Positions 1 to 5,378 of a stretch of 5,914 nt of DNA are shown piece after piece. The position numbers were made by a program, and so were the translations under genes. This DNA comes from Deltaproteobacteria bacterium. GTDB lineage: Bacteria; Desulfobacterota; Desulfobacteria; Desulfobacterales; ETH-SRB1. The notes beneath the pieces were generated by a model, which saw only the letters and a list, made by a program, of their open reading frames with translations, had not been told where the DNA came from and did not search any database. The first letter of the stretch is position 1. The number at the start of each line of letters is the position of its first letter. Location of the stretch: NCBI GenBank assembly GCA_003647525.1, contig QMMZ01000149.1, positions 1 to 5,914 on the forward strand, read 5' to 3'.

Positions 1-49
1 CTATAAAGGCAGCCGCAATACGCTCAAAAGAGTTAAGCCGGTAATATAG
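1..49 (+). other. Possible 3' end of an upstream gene
   Basis: The first bases may be the tail of a gene entering from the left. One frame (from base 3) stays open and stops at TAA 42-44, giving a tail that ends in ELSR. Another frame (from base 2) stops at TAG 47-49 and ends in KPVI. The sequence is too short to choose between them or to name a product. The hairpin with a T-rich tail just downstream would fit the end of such a gene. Confidence 0.2.
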
Positions 50-106
50 GTGGAAGGTGGAAGGCTGTCAGAGAACTTCAGCCTTCTATTTTCAGCCTAT
101 CCACCT
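48..106. repeat. Inverted array of 7-nt repeats upstream of ccdA
   Basis: The left arm has two exact tandem copies of GGTGGAA (49-55 and 56-62) followed by GGCTG. The right arm divides into four 7-nt blocks: CAGCCTT (79-85), CTATTTT (86-92), CAGCCTA (93-99) and TCCACCT (100-106). Blocks one and three differ only in the last base. The arms are complementary in two registers: an inner 8-bp stem (60-67 with 79-86) and an outer 7-bp stem (48-54 with 100-106). The element ends one base before the ccdA ribosome-binding site. Its origin is unknown; it resembles in construction the element at 5252-5322. Confidence 0.55.
60..92 (+). terminator. Candidate rho-independent terminator before ccdA
   Basis: GAAGGCTG (60-67) pairs perfectly with CAGCCTTC (79-86) across an 11-nt loop and is followed by TATTTT (87-92). 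This would fit termination of a gene coming from the left. It lies only 25 bases before the ccdA start and no clear promoter separates them. It could therefore instead act in the ccdA leader, or just be part of the surrounding heptad palindrome. The U-run is interrupted and the loop is long, so confidence is moderate. Confidence 0.4.
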
Positions 107-117
107 GAGGAATAACT

Positions 118-822
118 ATGTTTGTTGACACGATAACATATCCAGCAGCTTTTTTTGCAGGACTTCTTTCTTTCTTTTCTCCTTGTATCCTGCCAATTAT
201 TCCATCGTATTTTACTTTTATAACGGGTTTTTCCATAGAAGAGTTGACCACAGACTGTAATGCAGAAATTAGAAGGAAAGTATTTTTAGCTACTGTATCA
301 TATGTTTTAGGTTTCTCTTTTATTTTTGTTCTTATGGGAGCTTCAGCGTCATTGCTTGGAAATATCATATACAAGTATAGTAATTTTATAAGAATAACAG
401 GCGGTATTTTAATAATAATATTTGGGATGCATTTAATCGGCTTAATCCGCATCCGTCATTTTTATCATGAAAAACGGATTCACATAGTTAAAAAACCACT
501 GCATTTTCTGGGGCCTTTTATAATTGGTATGGCTTTTGCCGCTGGCTGGAGCCCTTGTATAGGTCCTTTATTAGGCTCGATACTTGTTCTTGCCAGCAAT
601 CAGGAGAATGTATGGCAGGGAGTTATACTTCTTGTAGCATATTCTGCAGGGCTGGCAATGCCTTTTGTTTTAGTGTCCATATTTGTTAATTTTATGCTTA
701 AATTTATCAAAAAAGCATCTAAGGTTTTGCATTATGTAAATATTGTTGCAGGTGTTTTGCTTATTTTTGTGGGCCTGTTTCTCATATCAAACAAAATGTA
801 TTTATTAACTTTTTTTGGATAA
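118..822 (+). CDS. ccdA: CcdA/DsbD-type cytochrome c biogenesis transmembrane protein
   Basis: This 234-residue integral membrane protein belongs to the CcdA/DsbD transmembrane family. That family passes electrons from cytoplasmic thioredoxin across the inner membrane to periplasmic thiol proteins. About six hydrophobic segments are visible. The two redox cysteines are in the expected contexts: FFSPCILPIIPS (Cys23) in the first helix and GWSPCIGPLLGS (Cys147) in the fourth. The basic loop near residues 111-126 separates the two pseudo-symmetric halves. The length matches stand-alone CcdA, without the extra periplasmic domains of full DsbD. GAGG at 107-110 is 7 bases upstream of the ATG and supports the start. 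The next gene, an exported thioredoxin-like protein, begins 4 bp after the stop and is the likely electron acceptor. Family assignment is secure; the final substrate (apocytochrome c or another) is inferred. Confidence 0.92.
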   Translation: MFVDTITYPAAFFAGLLSFFSPCILPIIPSYFTFITGFSIEELTTDCNAEIRRKVFLATVSYVLGFSFIFVLMGASASLLGNIIYKYSNFIRITGGILIIIFGMHLIGLIRIRHFYHEKRIHIVKKPLHFLGPFIIGMAFAAGWSPCIGPLLGSILVLASNQENVWQGVILLVAYSAGLAMPFVLVSIFVNFMLKFIKKASKVLHYVNIVAGVLLIFVGLFLISNKMYLLTFFG

Positions 823-826
823 AACG

Positions 827-1291
827 ATGAAAAATATATTTAAATACGCTTGTTTTTTAACAGTAATAATTTTTATTCTATCTACGTTGTCTTTCAGTTT
901 TGCTTCTTCAAAACGCATAAACTGGCTTACATACAAACAAGGGATTGAGCTGAACAAAAAAGAGGGGAAAAAGATATTTTTATACTTTTATGCTGACCGG
1001 TGCACTTACTGTAAAAAAATGGAGAAGGAAACGTTCAATGATTATCCAGTTGCTTCCTATATAAATGGCAACTTTATTCCCATAAAGGTAAACTCTGACA
1101 GAGAGGTTAAGATAGTGTTGGATTTTGGTATAAGAGGGTTACCGTCCACCTGGTTTATTGCAGAAAATGGAGAAAGAATTAGCAGCTTGCCTGGTTACAT
1201 ACCCCCTAAAAGGTTGCTTAATATTCTTAAATATATAAATACAGATAGTTTTAAAGAGATGGCCTTTAGAAAATTTATGGGAAATATGTAA
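827..1291 (+). CDS. Exported thioredoxin-fold protein (CTYC), partner of CcdA
   Basis: This 154-residue protein has an N-terminal signal peptide: basic MKNIFK, a hydrophobic stretch to about residue 24, and a likely cut after SFA near residue 26. The mature part is a thioredoxin fold. It shows a beta strand (IFLYFYA), the redox pair Cys59-Thr-Tyr-Cys62, and the cis-proline motif GLPSTWF (Pro106). It resembles the thioredoxin_7/DUF255-like group of periplasmic disulfide reductases. The ATG at 827 is preferred. An in-frame TTG at 815 would add four residues and overlap ccdA, but it has no ribosome-binding site and would lengthen the signal peptide oddly. Even the ATG has only a weak GGA (817-819). 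The 4-bp gap after ccdA suggests co-transcription and transfer of electrons from CcdA to this protein. It could serve cytochrome c haem attachment or general thiol repair; the sequence does not decide. Confidence 0.85.
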   Translation: MKNIFKYACFLTVIIFILSTLSFSFASSKRINWLTYKQGIELNKKEGKKIFLYFYADRCTYCKKMEKETFNDYPVASYINGNFIPIKVNSDREVKIVLDFGIRGLPSTWFIAENGERISSLPGYIPPKRLLNILKYINTDSFKEMAFRKFMGNM

Positions 1292-1324
1292 TTGCTTTAC
1301 AATGAGTTATGGAACTTTAGTGCC

Positions 1325-1582
1325 TTACTTTGAGAACCAATAAAAATATCTTTTTATCAGACGTATTGCAATAGAGACTATTACTCCCGCACTCATTACT
1401 ACTATAAGGACAGGCACCCAGATATATTCATTATATTCTGTTTTTTCGACTGCTTCTAATATGCCGGCAATGCCAAACAGAAAGACAAGCGACATGAATA
1501 CAATAACTGTATAACAAGCCTTTTCAGTATCATACCACGGTGCTATTACTTTTCTGAATAATGGATTTTGGTCAAGAGGCAT
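1325..1582 (-). CDS. Conserved small membrane protein, two predicted helices
   Basis: This 85-residue protein of unknown function is convergent with the thioredoxin-like gene. A short hydrophilic N-terminus (MPLDQNPLFRKVIAPWYD) leads to two hydrophobic segments, about residues 23-43 and 54-75. The connecting loop is acidic (EAVEKTEYNEY) and the tail is basic and aromatic (RLIKRYFYWFSK). The charge pattern suggests both ends are cytoplasmic. Reality as a gene is supported by a strong AAAGGAG ribosome-binding site four bases before the ATG and by a good promoter further upstream. The N-terminal NPLFRKVI..WYD stretch looks like a hypothetical family I associate with Desulfobacterota, but that is recollection and not a search result. 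I cannot assign a function. Confidence 0.75.
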   Translation of the reverse strand: MPLDQNPLFRKVIAPWYDTEKACYTVIVFMSLVFLFGIAGILEAVEKTEYNEYIWVPVLIVVMSAGVIVSIAIRLIKRYFYWFSK

Positions 1583-1590
1583 ATTACTCC

Positions 1591-1620
1591 TTTAAAATTT
1601 TAATTATTATAACATACAAT
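1591..1620 (+). promoter_or_regulatory. Possible promoter of the chaN-like gene
   Basis: On the plus strand, TTTAAA (1591-1596) lies 18 bp before TACAAT (1615-1620), about 31 bases upstream of the chaN-like ATG. It overlaps the promoter of the divergent membrane protein gene almost completely. If both are real, the two genes would compete for polymerase. The region is very AT-rich, so chance matches are easy. Confidence 0.3.
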
Positions 1621-1635
1621 TCATTAATAGATCAA
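1606..1635 (-). promoter_or_regulatory. Promoter of the small membrane protein gene
   Basis: Read on the minus strand, TTGATC (1635-1630) is followed after 18 bp by a perfect TATAAT (1611-1606). The gene's AAAGGAG and ATG follow about 20 bases later. The -10 box is consensus and the -35 box matches at four of six positions. Confidence 0.55.
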
Positions 1636-1651
1636 GCTGTGGAATTAGATT

Positions 1652-2587
1652 ATGACAAAAAAAAGATTGATAAATAGATGGTTAATTAACATTTTTCTCT
1701 TCAGCCTATTTCTTAGCAATATTTGGGGGTGTGCTTTGCCTGTAAAGAAGCTTTTTATAAAAGATATGTCAGAATCATTTGAAGCGGGCACCATTATTTC
1801 TGCAGAAACCGGCAAGCCAGTATCTTATGAGTGTCTTATTAATGACCTTGAAGATGTCCAGGTAATTTATATCGGAGAAAGGCATAATGACCCCTCACAT
1901 CACGATATTCAGCTCAGATTAATCAAAGAAATTTTCAAGTCGCATCCATATATTTCTGTAGGCATGGAAACATTTGATCGATCATACCAGCAGATTCTTT
2001 ATCTTTGGTCTGATGGTGAACTGAATGAAAAAGAATTTATGGAAAAAATACACTGGTACGCTAACTGGAGGTTTGATTTTGAATTATATAAGGATATTCT
2101 AGTTTTTCTAAAAAATAACAAAATAAGAATAGTTGGTCTTAATCTCCCTTTCCATATTCCACCAAAGATAGCCATTGGCGGAATCGACACCCTTTCTGAC
2201 GATGAAAAGAAAAACCTTCCAAAGGAAATAGACGTCTCAAATGCTGACCACAAAGCCTATTTAGAAAAAATATTCGAAGAACACAAAGTCAAAGGAAGGG
2301 AAAAATTTGAGAATTTCTATATGGCCCAATGTGTATGGGAAGAGATAATGGCTGAATCAATTTCACAAAATTTGAAGGGGAAGCCAATGATAGTACTTGT
2401 TGGAAATGGTCATATTGTGCATAAATTTGGAATTCCAGACAGAGCATTTCGTCGCACCGGAGCTTCGTTCAAAACTATTTTTCTCGTACCGGCAGGCAGT
2501 AAATCTGAAGCCGAACTTTCTTTTGCAGATTATATTTGGGTAACCCCTTCGATTAATAAGCACCATATGGGGCGGAGACCTGATTAA
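1652..2587 (+). CDS. chaN: ChaN-family haem-binding-like lipoprotein
   Basis: This 311-residue protein belongs to the ChaN/Cofac_haem_bdg family. The characterised Campylobacter jejuni ChaN is a haem-binding lipoprotein linked to iron uptake. The N-terminus is a lipoprotein-type signal: basic MTKKRLINRW, a hydrophobic stretch, then NIWGC with candidate lipidated Cys27. Trp at -2 is atypical for a lipobox, so lipidation is likely but not certain. Family motifs run in order: YIGERHNDPSHH (73-84, with Glu76, His78, His83 and His84), GMETFDR (104-110) and GNGHIVHKFGIP (251-262, with His254). Weak GGAA at 1641-1644 precedes the ATG by 7 bases. The gene stands alone. The nearby CcdA and thioredoxin genes make a link to haem or cytochrome c handling tempting, but the intervening opposite-strand gene rules out a shared plus-strand operon design. 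Haem binding here is inferred from family only. Confidence 0.85.
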   Translation: MTKKRLINRWLINIFLFSLFLSNIWGCALPVKKLFIKDMSESFEAGTIISAETGKPVSYECLINDLEDVQVIYIGERHNDPSHHDIQLRLIKEIFKSHPYISVGMETFDRSYQQILYLWSDGELNEKEFMEKIHWYANWRFDFELYKDILVFLKNNKIRIVGLNLPFHIPPKIAIGGIDTLSDDEKKNLPKEIDVSNADHKAYLEKIFEEHKVKGREKFENFYMAQCVWEEIMAESISQNLKGKPMIVLVGNGHIVHKFGIPDRAFRRTGASFKTIFLVPAGSKSEAELSFADYIWVTPSINKHHMGRRPD

Positions 2588-2743
2588 GCAAAAAATTTGT
2601 CATGGGAAAAAGATACACAATATAGATTTTTGGTAACACTTTAGCCTTATGAAACAAATCGGCTGAGGGCGTGAGCTTCAGGTGCGATACATTCAAAACA
2701 GGAAACTGTACTCTAAAAATGAGTAACATCTCAATAAATTGGA
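2588..2743. other. Gene-free gap between chaN-like gene and selC
   Basis: No convincing gene is visible in these 156 bases. The only local structure outside the possible selC terminator is a 6-bp hairpin read on the plus strand. CTGAGG (2663-2668) pairs with CTTCAG (2676-2681), including one G-U pair, around a 7-nt loop, and no T-run follows. This patch is more GC-rich than its surroundings. Its role is unknown and it may be chance. Confidence 0.3.
2715..2733 (-). terminator. selC: Weak candidate terminator of selC
   Basis: On the minus strand, 11 bases past the encoded CCA end, TGAG (2733-2730) pairs with CTCA (2723-2720) and is followed at once by TTTTT (2719-2715). The position and T-run fit an intrinsic terminator, but a 4-bp stem is very short. 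Confidence 0.3.
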
Positions 2744-2841
2744 TGGCGGAAGTGCATGGGAATCGAACCCACCCGGGACGGTTTTAGCGCCCCACACCGG
2801 ATTTGAAGTCCGGGAGCCCCACCAGTGAGCTGTGCACTTCC
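2744..2841 (-). tRNA. selC: tRNA-Sec (selenocysteine), anticodon UCA
   Basis: This is the selenocysteine tRNA, which is charged with serine, converted to Sec by SelA, and delivered by SelB to in-frame UGA codons next to a SECIS hairpin. It has the unusual bacterial tRNA-Sec plan. The acceptor stem has 8 bp (GGAAGTGC with GCACTTCC, 2841-2834 and 2755-2748). The discriminator is G (2747) and CCA is encoded (2746-2744). The T-arm has 5 bp with loop TTCGATT (2767-2761). The anticodon loop is CTTCAAA with TCA at 2806-2804 on a CCGGA/TCCGG stem. A long variable arm (2796-2773) can form a 6-bp stem. At 98 nt with CCA it is far longer than ordinary tRNAs. The organism therefore very probably makes selenoproteins; selA, selB and selD are not in the window. 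No CDS here ends in TGA, so no local selenoprotein is apparent. Confidence 0.97.
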
Positions 2842-2859
2842 GATAGTAAAATCTATAAT
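2831..2859 (+). promoter_or_regulatory. Possible promoter of the peptidase-larC unit
   Basis: A perfect plus-strand TATAAT at 2854-2859 overlaps the selC -10 box. The -35 position 17 bp upstream (TGTGCA, 2831-2836) is poor and lies in the selC acceptor-stem sequence. If used, transcription would start near 2866, about 70 bases before the peptidase ATG. A weaker alternative is TTGCAA near 2897. Confidence 0.3.
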
Positions 2860-2880
2860 ATATTATTATTATTTCAACAA
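2852..2880 (-). promoter_or_regulatory. selC: Promoter of selC
   Basis: On the minus strand, TTGTTG (2880-2875) and TATAGA (2857-2852) are separated by exactly 17 bp. The expected start point near 2845 lies only a few bases before the mature tRNA 5' end at 2841, which leaves a very short 5' leader. Spacing and position both fit well. Confidence 0.6.
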
Positions 2881-2937
2881 GTATTAAAAAATGGTTTTGC
2901 AAAAATATTCCATCGTAAAAAAATACAGGTTAATAAA

Positions 2938-4080
2938 ATGATAAATAGAGATAGACTGCTGGAAACTTTCACTCATCTGGCAGGAATTGACAGCGTCTCA
3001 AAAGATGAAGGGCGTATTTGCCAAGAAATCAGTGAAATACTTGAGTCAATGGGTGCAGAAACTTTTATTGACAGCGCCGGAGAAAAAACAGGGAGCAATA
3101 CTGGAAATCTTATTGCCAGATTCAAGGGAAATGTCAAATGCCCCCCGCTGCTTCTTAATGCTCACATGGACACCGTCAATCCCGGCAAAGGCATATCTGT
3201 TATATTCAAAGACGGAATCCTTACAAGCGATGGAACAACAATCTTGGGAGCAGATGATAAAAGCGGTATCTCCATCATAATAGAAACCATAAAAATTCTC
3301 CAGGAGAACAACATTGAATACAGTCCGTTAGAGATTGTATTTACTACCTGCGAAGAAATAGGCCTTTTAGGCGCCAAACATCTTGATTACAGCCTGATTA
3401 CAGCAAGCTACGGCTATACGCTGGATGCCACCGATACAGAAGGTATAGTCACACGGGCACCTGCTGCAAACCGTATTGAGTTTAAAATACACGGCAAAGA
3501 TGCCCATGCAGGGGCTGCGCCTGAAAAAGGGATAAATGCCATCTGTCTTGCAAGCAAGGCTATAGCAGCCCTTGATATCGGCAGAATCGACCATGAAACA
3601 ACATGCAACATCGGCATAATCGAAGGCGGAATAGCCACAAATATAGTTCCAGACATGGTTACGGTTAAGGGTGAAGCCAGAAGCCATGATAAAGAAAAGC
3701 TAAGAAAAATTACGGCTGAAATAGTATCATCTTTTAAAACTGTCGTTGATAATTATAAAAATCCTGTTTCAGATGATGAACTTCCTTGTCTTGAAATTTC
3801 TATTGAAAATGAATTTCCATTAACTAACATTTCTGACGATACCCCTGTTGTAGCTCTTGCACGTAAAGCCGCTAAAAATCTTGGAAGAAATATGGCTTCC
3901 AGAATAAGCGGCGGAGGCGCTGACGCAAATATTTTCTTTGAAAAAGGTATTACTGTCGGCGTTCTCGGAACTGGTATGCAGGATATGCATACAGTGCGTG
4001 AGTCTGTAAAACTTGATGATATGGTTCGTACAGTTGAGCTTTTACTTGAGATAATCAGAATTCATTCCAGGGAATTATAA
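2938..4080 (+). CDS. M20-family metallopeptidase, PepT-like
   Basis: This 380-residue zinc-dependent M20 peptidase resembles the PepT-like (tripeptide aminopeptidase-like) branch and is probably cytoplasmic, as no signal peptide is seen. Metal and catalytic residues are all in place. They are His76 and Asp78 in NAHMDTV, bridging Asp106 in LGADDKSG, base Glu139 and ligand Glu140 in TCEEIG, Asp163 in TLDATD, and His351 in DMHTVRES. The dimerisation domain between them carries GKDAHAGAAPEKG with His190. The open frame extends upstream into selC, but those 45 codons would be encoded by tRNA sequence. ATG 2938 is preceded by AGG (about 2927) and gives the usual family start. The start diverges from selC by 96 bp. 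The gene is followed 1 bp later by larC, so the two are surely co-transcribed. Exact substrate is unknown; the family includes di/tripeptidases and amino-acid deacylases. Confidence 0.92.
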   Translation: MINRDRLLETFTHLAGIDSVSKDEGRICQEISEILESMGAETFIDSAGEKTGSNTGNLIARFKGNVKCPPLLLNAHMDTVNPGKGISVIFKDGILTSDGTTILGADDKSGISIIIETIKILQENNIEYSPLEIVFTTCEEIGLLGAKHLDYSLITASYGYTLDATDTEGIVTRAPAANRIEFKIHGKDAHAGAAPEKGINAICLASKAIAALDIGRIDHETTCNIGIIEGGIATNIVPDMVTVKGEARSHDKEKLRKITAEIVSSFKTVVDNYKNPVSDDELPCLEISIENEFPLTNISDDTPVVALARKAAKNLGRNMASRISGGGADANIFFEKGITVGVLGTGMQDMHTVRESVKLDDMVRTVELLLEIIRIHSREL

Positions 4081-4081
4081 T

Positions 4082-5254
4082 ATGTTAGCCTATTTTGATT
4101 GTTTCTGCGGCATAAGCGGCGATATGACGCTGGGAGCCTTTATCGACATTGGAGTCCCATTAATATGGCTGAAGGAGTCCCTTGAAAAATTACCATTAAA
4201 AGATTTTGATATATCTGTTGAATCAATTTCCCGAAGTGGAATTAAAGCTCAAAGTGTCCATGTCCTTACAAAAGATAATTTAAAATCCAGGCATTATTCT
4301 GAGATTAAAGATCTTGTCAAAAACAGCCCTCTGTCTCAAAACGTAAAGAAAAAGAGCCTTGAAATTTTTGAAAGGCTCGCAATTGCTGAAGCTGAAATAC
4401 ACGGACAGCCCAAAGAAAAAGTTCATTTTCATGAAGTAGGGGGGATTGATGCTATAGTAGATATTGTCGGCTCGGCTCTATGTCTGGAATATCTGGGTAT
4501 TGAAAAGGTAGTTTCATCGAGAATTCCTTTAGGCAATGGTTTTGTCTCCTGCCAACACGGAACACTGCCCGTTCCTGCTCCTGCAACCCTTTCAATCCTG
4601 AAAGGAATTCCTGTTTATGGGACAGAAATTCCGCACGAGCTGGTTACGCCGACTGGCGCCGCAATTATTGCCTCTATTGCTGATTCCTTTGAAGAAATTC
4701 CGGATATTATAGTTGAAAAAACAGGATATGGTGCAGGAAAACGAGACCTTAAAACAATACCGAATCTTTTGCGGATTATTATTGGAACAAAAGAAACACT
4801 TACTTCAGACTTTCAAAAAGACAGGGTTTCAGTAGTTGAGACGTGTATTGATGATATGAATCCGGAATTTTTTGGCTTCTTGATGGATCGCCTGTTTGAA
4901 GAAGGAGCTATAGATGTTTACTTGATTCCTGTGTATATGAAAAAAAACAGACCGGGCACAATGATTCAGGTTCTGTGTATGGAAAATAGAAAAAAAAGTA
5001 TAATAAATCGTATTTTATCTGAAACCACATCATTGGGTGTAAGATATTATGATGTTCAAAGATTTAAACTTGTTCGGGAGAATATAACTATAAAAACGAT
5101 TTATGGTGATGTCCAAATAAAACGTATAAAAGATCCAAACGGATCTGTGCGGCTTGTGCCTGAATACAAAGTTTGTAAAAAAATTGCCATAGAAAAGGGT
5201 ATTCCGCTAAAAATTGTATATGACACGATAATTAAAGAGACAAATAAAATCTAA
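4082..5254 (+). CDS. larC: LarC, nickel-insertion enzyme for the nickel-pincer nucleotide cofactor
   Basis: LarC (formerly DUF111) inserts nickel into pyridinium-3,5-bisthiocarboxylate mononucleotide in a CTP-dependent step. The product is the NPN cofactor, first found in lactate racemase LarA. The 390-residue protein is full length. The N-terminal part has YFDCFCGISGDM (4-15), a His-rich VHFHEVGGIDAIVDIVG (114-130), VPVPAPATL-type sequence (163-170), ELVTPTGAA (186-194) and GYGAGKRDL (215-223). The C-terminal part has ETCIDDMNPE (253-262), YMKKNRPG (285-292) and TTSLGVRYY (315-323). In Lactobacillus plantarum these two parts (LarC1 and LarC2) are joined by ribosomal frameshifting; here they are one uninterrupted frame. 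AGGGA (4069-4073), inside the end of the peptidase gene, lies 8 bases before the ATG, pointing to translational coupling. LarA, LarB and LarE are not in the window, so the cofactor's client enzyme is unknown. Confidence 0.95.
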   Translation: MLAYFDCFCGISGDMTLGAFIDIGVPLIWLKESLEKLPLKDFDISVESISRSGIKAQSVHVLTKDNLKSRHYSEIKDLVKNSPLSQNVKKKSLEIFERLAIAEAEIHGQPKEKVHFHEVGGIDAIVDIVGSALCLEYLGIEKVVSSRIPLGNGFVSCQHGTLPVPAPATLSILKGIPVYGTEIPHELVTPTGAAIIASIADSFEEIPDIIVEKTGYGAGKRDLKTIPNLLRIIIGTKETLTSDFQKDRVSVVETCIDDMNPEFFGFLMDRLFEEGAIDVYLIPVYMKKNRPGTMIQVLCMENRKKSIINRILSETTSLGVRYYDVQRFKLVRENITIKTIYGDVQIKRIKDPNGSVRLVPEYKVCKKIAIEKGIPLKIVYDTIIKETNKI

Positions 5255-5322
5255 CAGTTTACGGTTGTCGGTTTACAGTTTTATGTTTTGATCAACCGTG
5301 AACCGTGAACCGTGAACTGTTA
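5252..5322. repeat. Heptad-built imperfect palindrome after larC
   Basis: Two 31-nt arms (5252-5282 and 5292-5322) flank a 9-nt loop. The left arm reads as 7-nt blocks CAGTTTA, CGGTTGT, CGGTTTA, CAGTTTT. The right arm, beginning at 5292, reads TCAACCG, TGAACCG, TGAACCG, TGAACTG. Each arm is thus a small tandem heptad array and the two are inverse to each other. The outer 15 positions (5252-5266 with 5308-5322) pair without a mismatch apart from one G-U pair. A second run of eight (5269-5276 with 5298-5305) also pairs, with one G-U. The larC stop codon TAA forms the first three bases. No T-run follows on the plus strand, so it is not a typical terminator for larC. On the minus strand a T-rich stretch does follow, but no minus-strand gene is seen to its right. 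Confidence 0.8.
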
Positions 5323-5343
5323 CAATCTAATCTGTATTGCAGC

Positions 5344-5372
5344 TTGACAAAAACTATACCTGCTTATAGAAC
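5344..5372 (+). promoter_or_regulatory. pgpA: Possible promoter of pgpA
   Basis: A perfect -35 box TTGACA (5344-5349) is followed by TATAGA (5365-5370) at a short 15-bp spacing, or by TAGAAC (5367-5372) at 17 bp. Either would start RNA within a few bases of the pgpA ATG at 5379. Confidence 0.45.
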
Positions 5373-5378
5373 CTGTGC

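Noticed and set aside
78..452. 124-codon minus-strand open frame opposite ccdA
   Set aside because: Low-complexity, Ile/Lys-rich translation lying antisense to a clear CcdA gene with conserved cysteine motifs; a shadow frame.
815..826. TTG start for the thioredoxin-like gene overlapping ccdA
   Set aside because: No ribosome-binding site at suitable distance, and the ATG at 827 gives a standard signal peptide.
1292..1324. Shared terminator between the convergent thioredoxin-like and membrane-protein genes
   Set aside because: The best stem found is only 4 bp (ATTG with CAAT) and lacks a T-run on either strand.
2803..2937. Extended N-terminus of the M20 peptidase beginning inside selC
   Set aside because: The extra 45 codons are antisense tRNA-Sec sequence and promoter DNA; the family start and a ribosome-binding site point to ATG 2938.
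3367..3687. Minus-strand open frames (to 106 codons) opposite the peptidase gene
   Set aside because: They mirror the coding frame of an intact M20 peptidase and show no recognisable motif or ribosome-binding site.
5252..5322. Intrinsic terminator of larC
   Set aside because: The stem is strong but no T-run follows on the plus strand and the internal 7-nt periodicity is not a terminator trait; kept as a repeat element instead. It may still slow polymerase.
5255..5322. CRISPR-like repeat array
   Set aside because: Repeat units are 7 nt, directly adjacent with no spacers, and inverse between arms.
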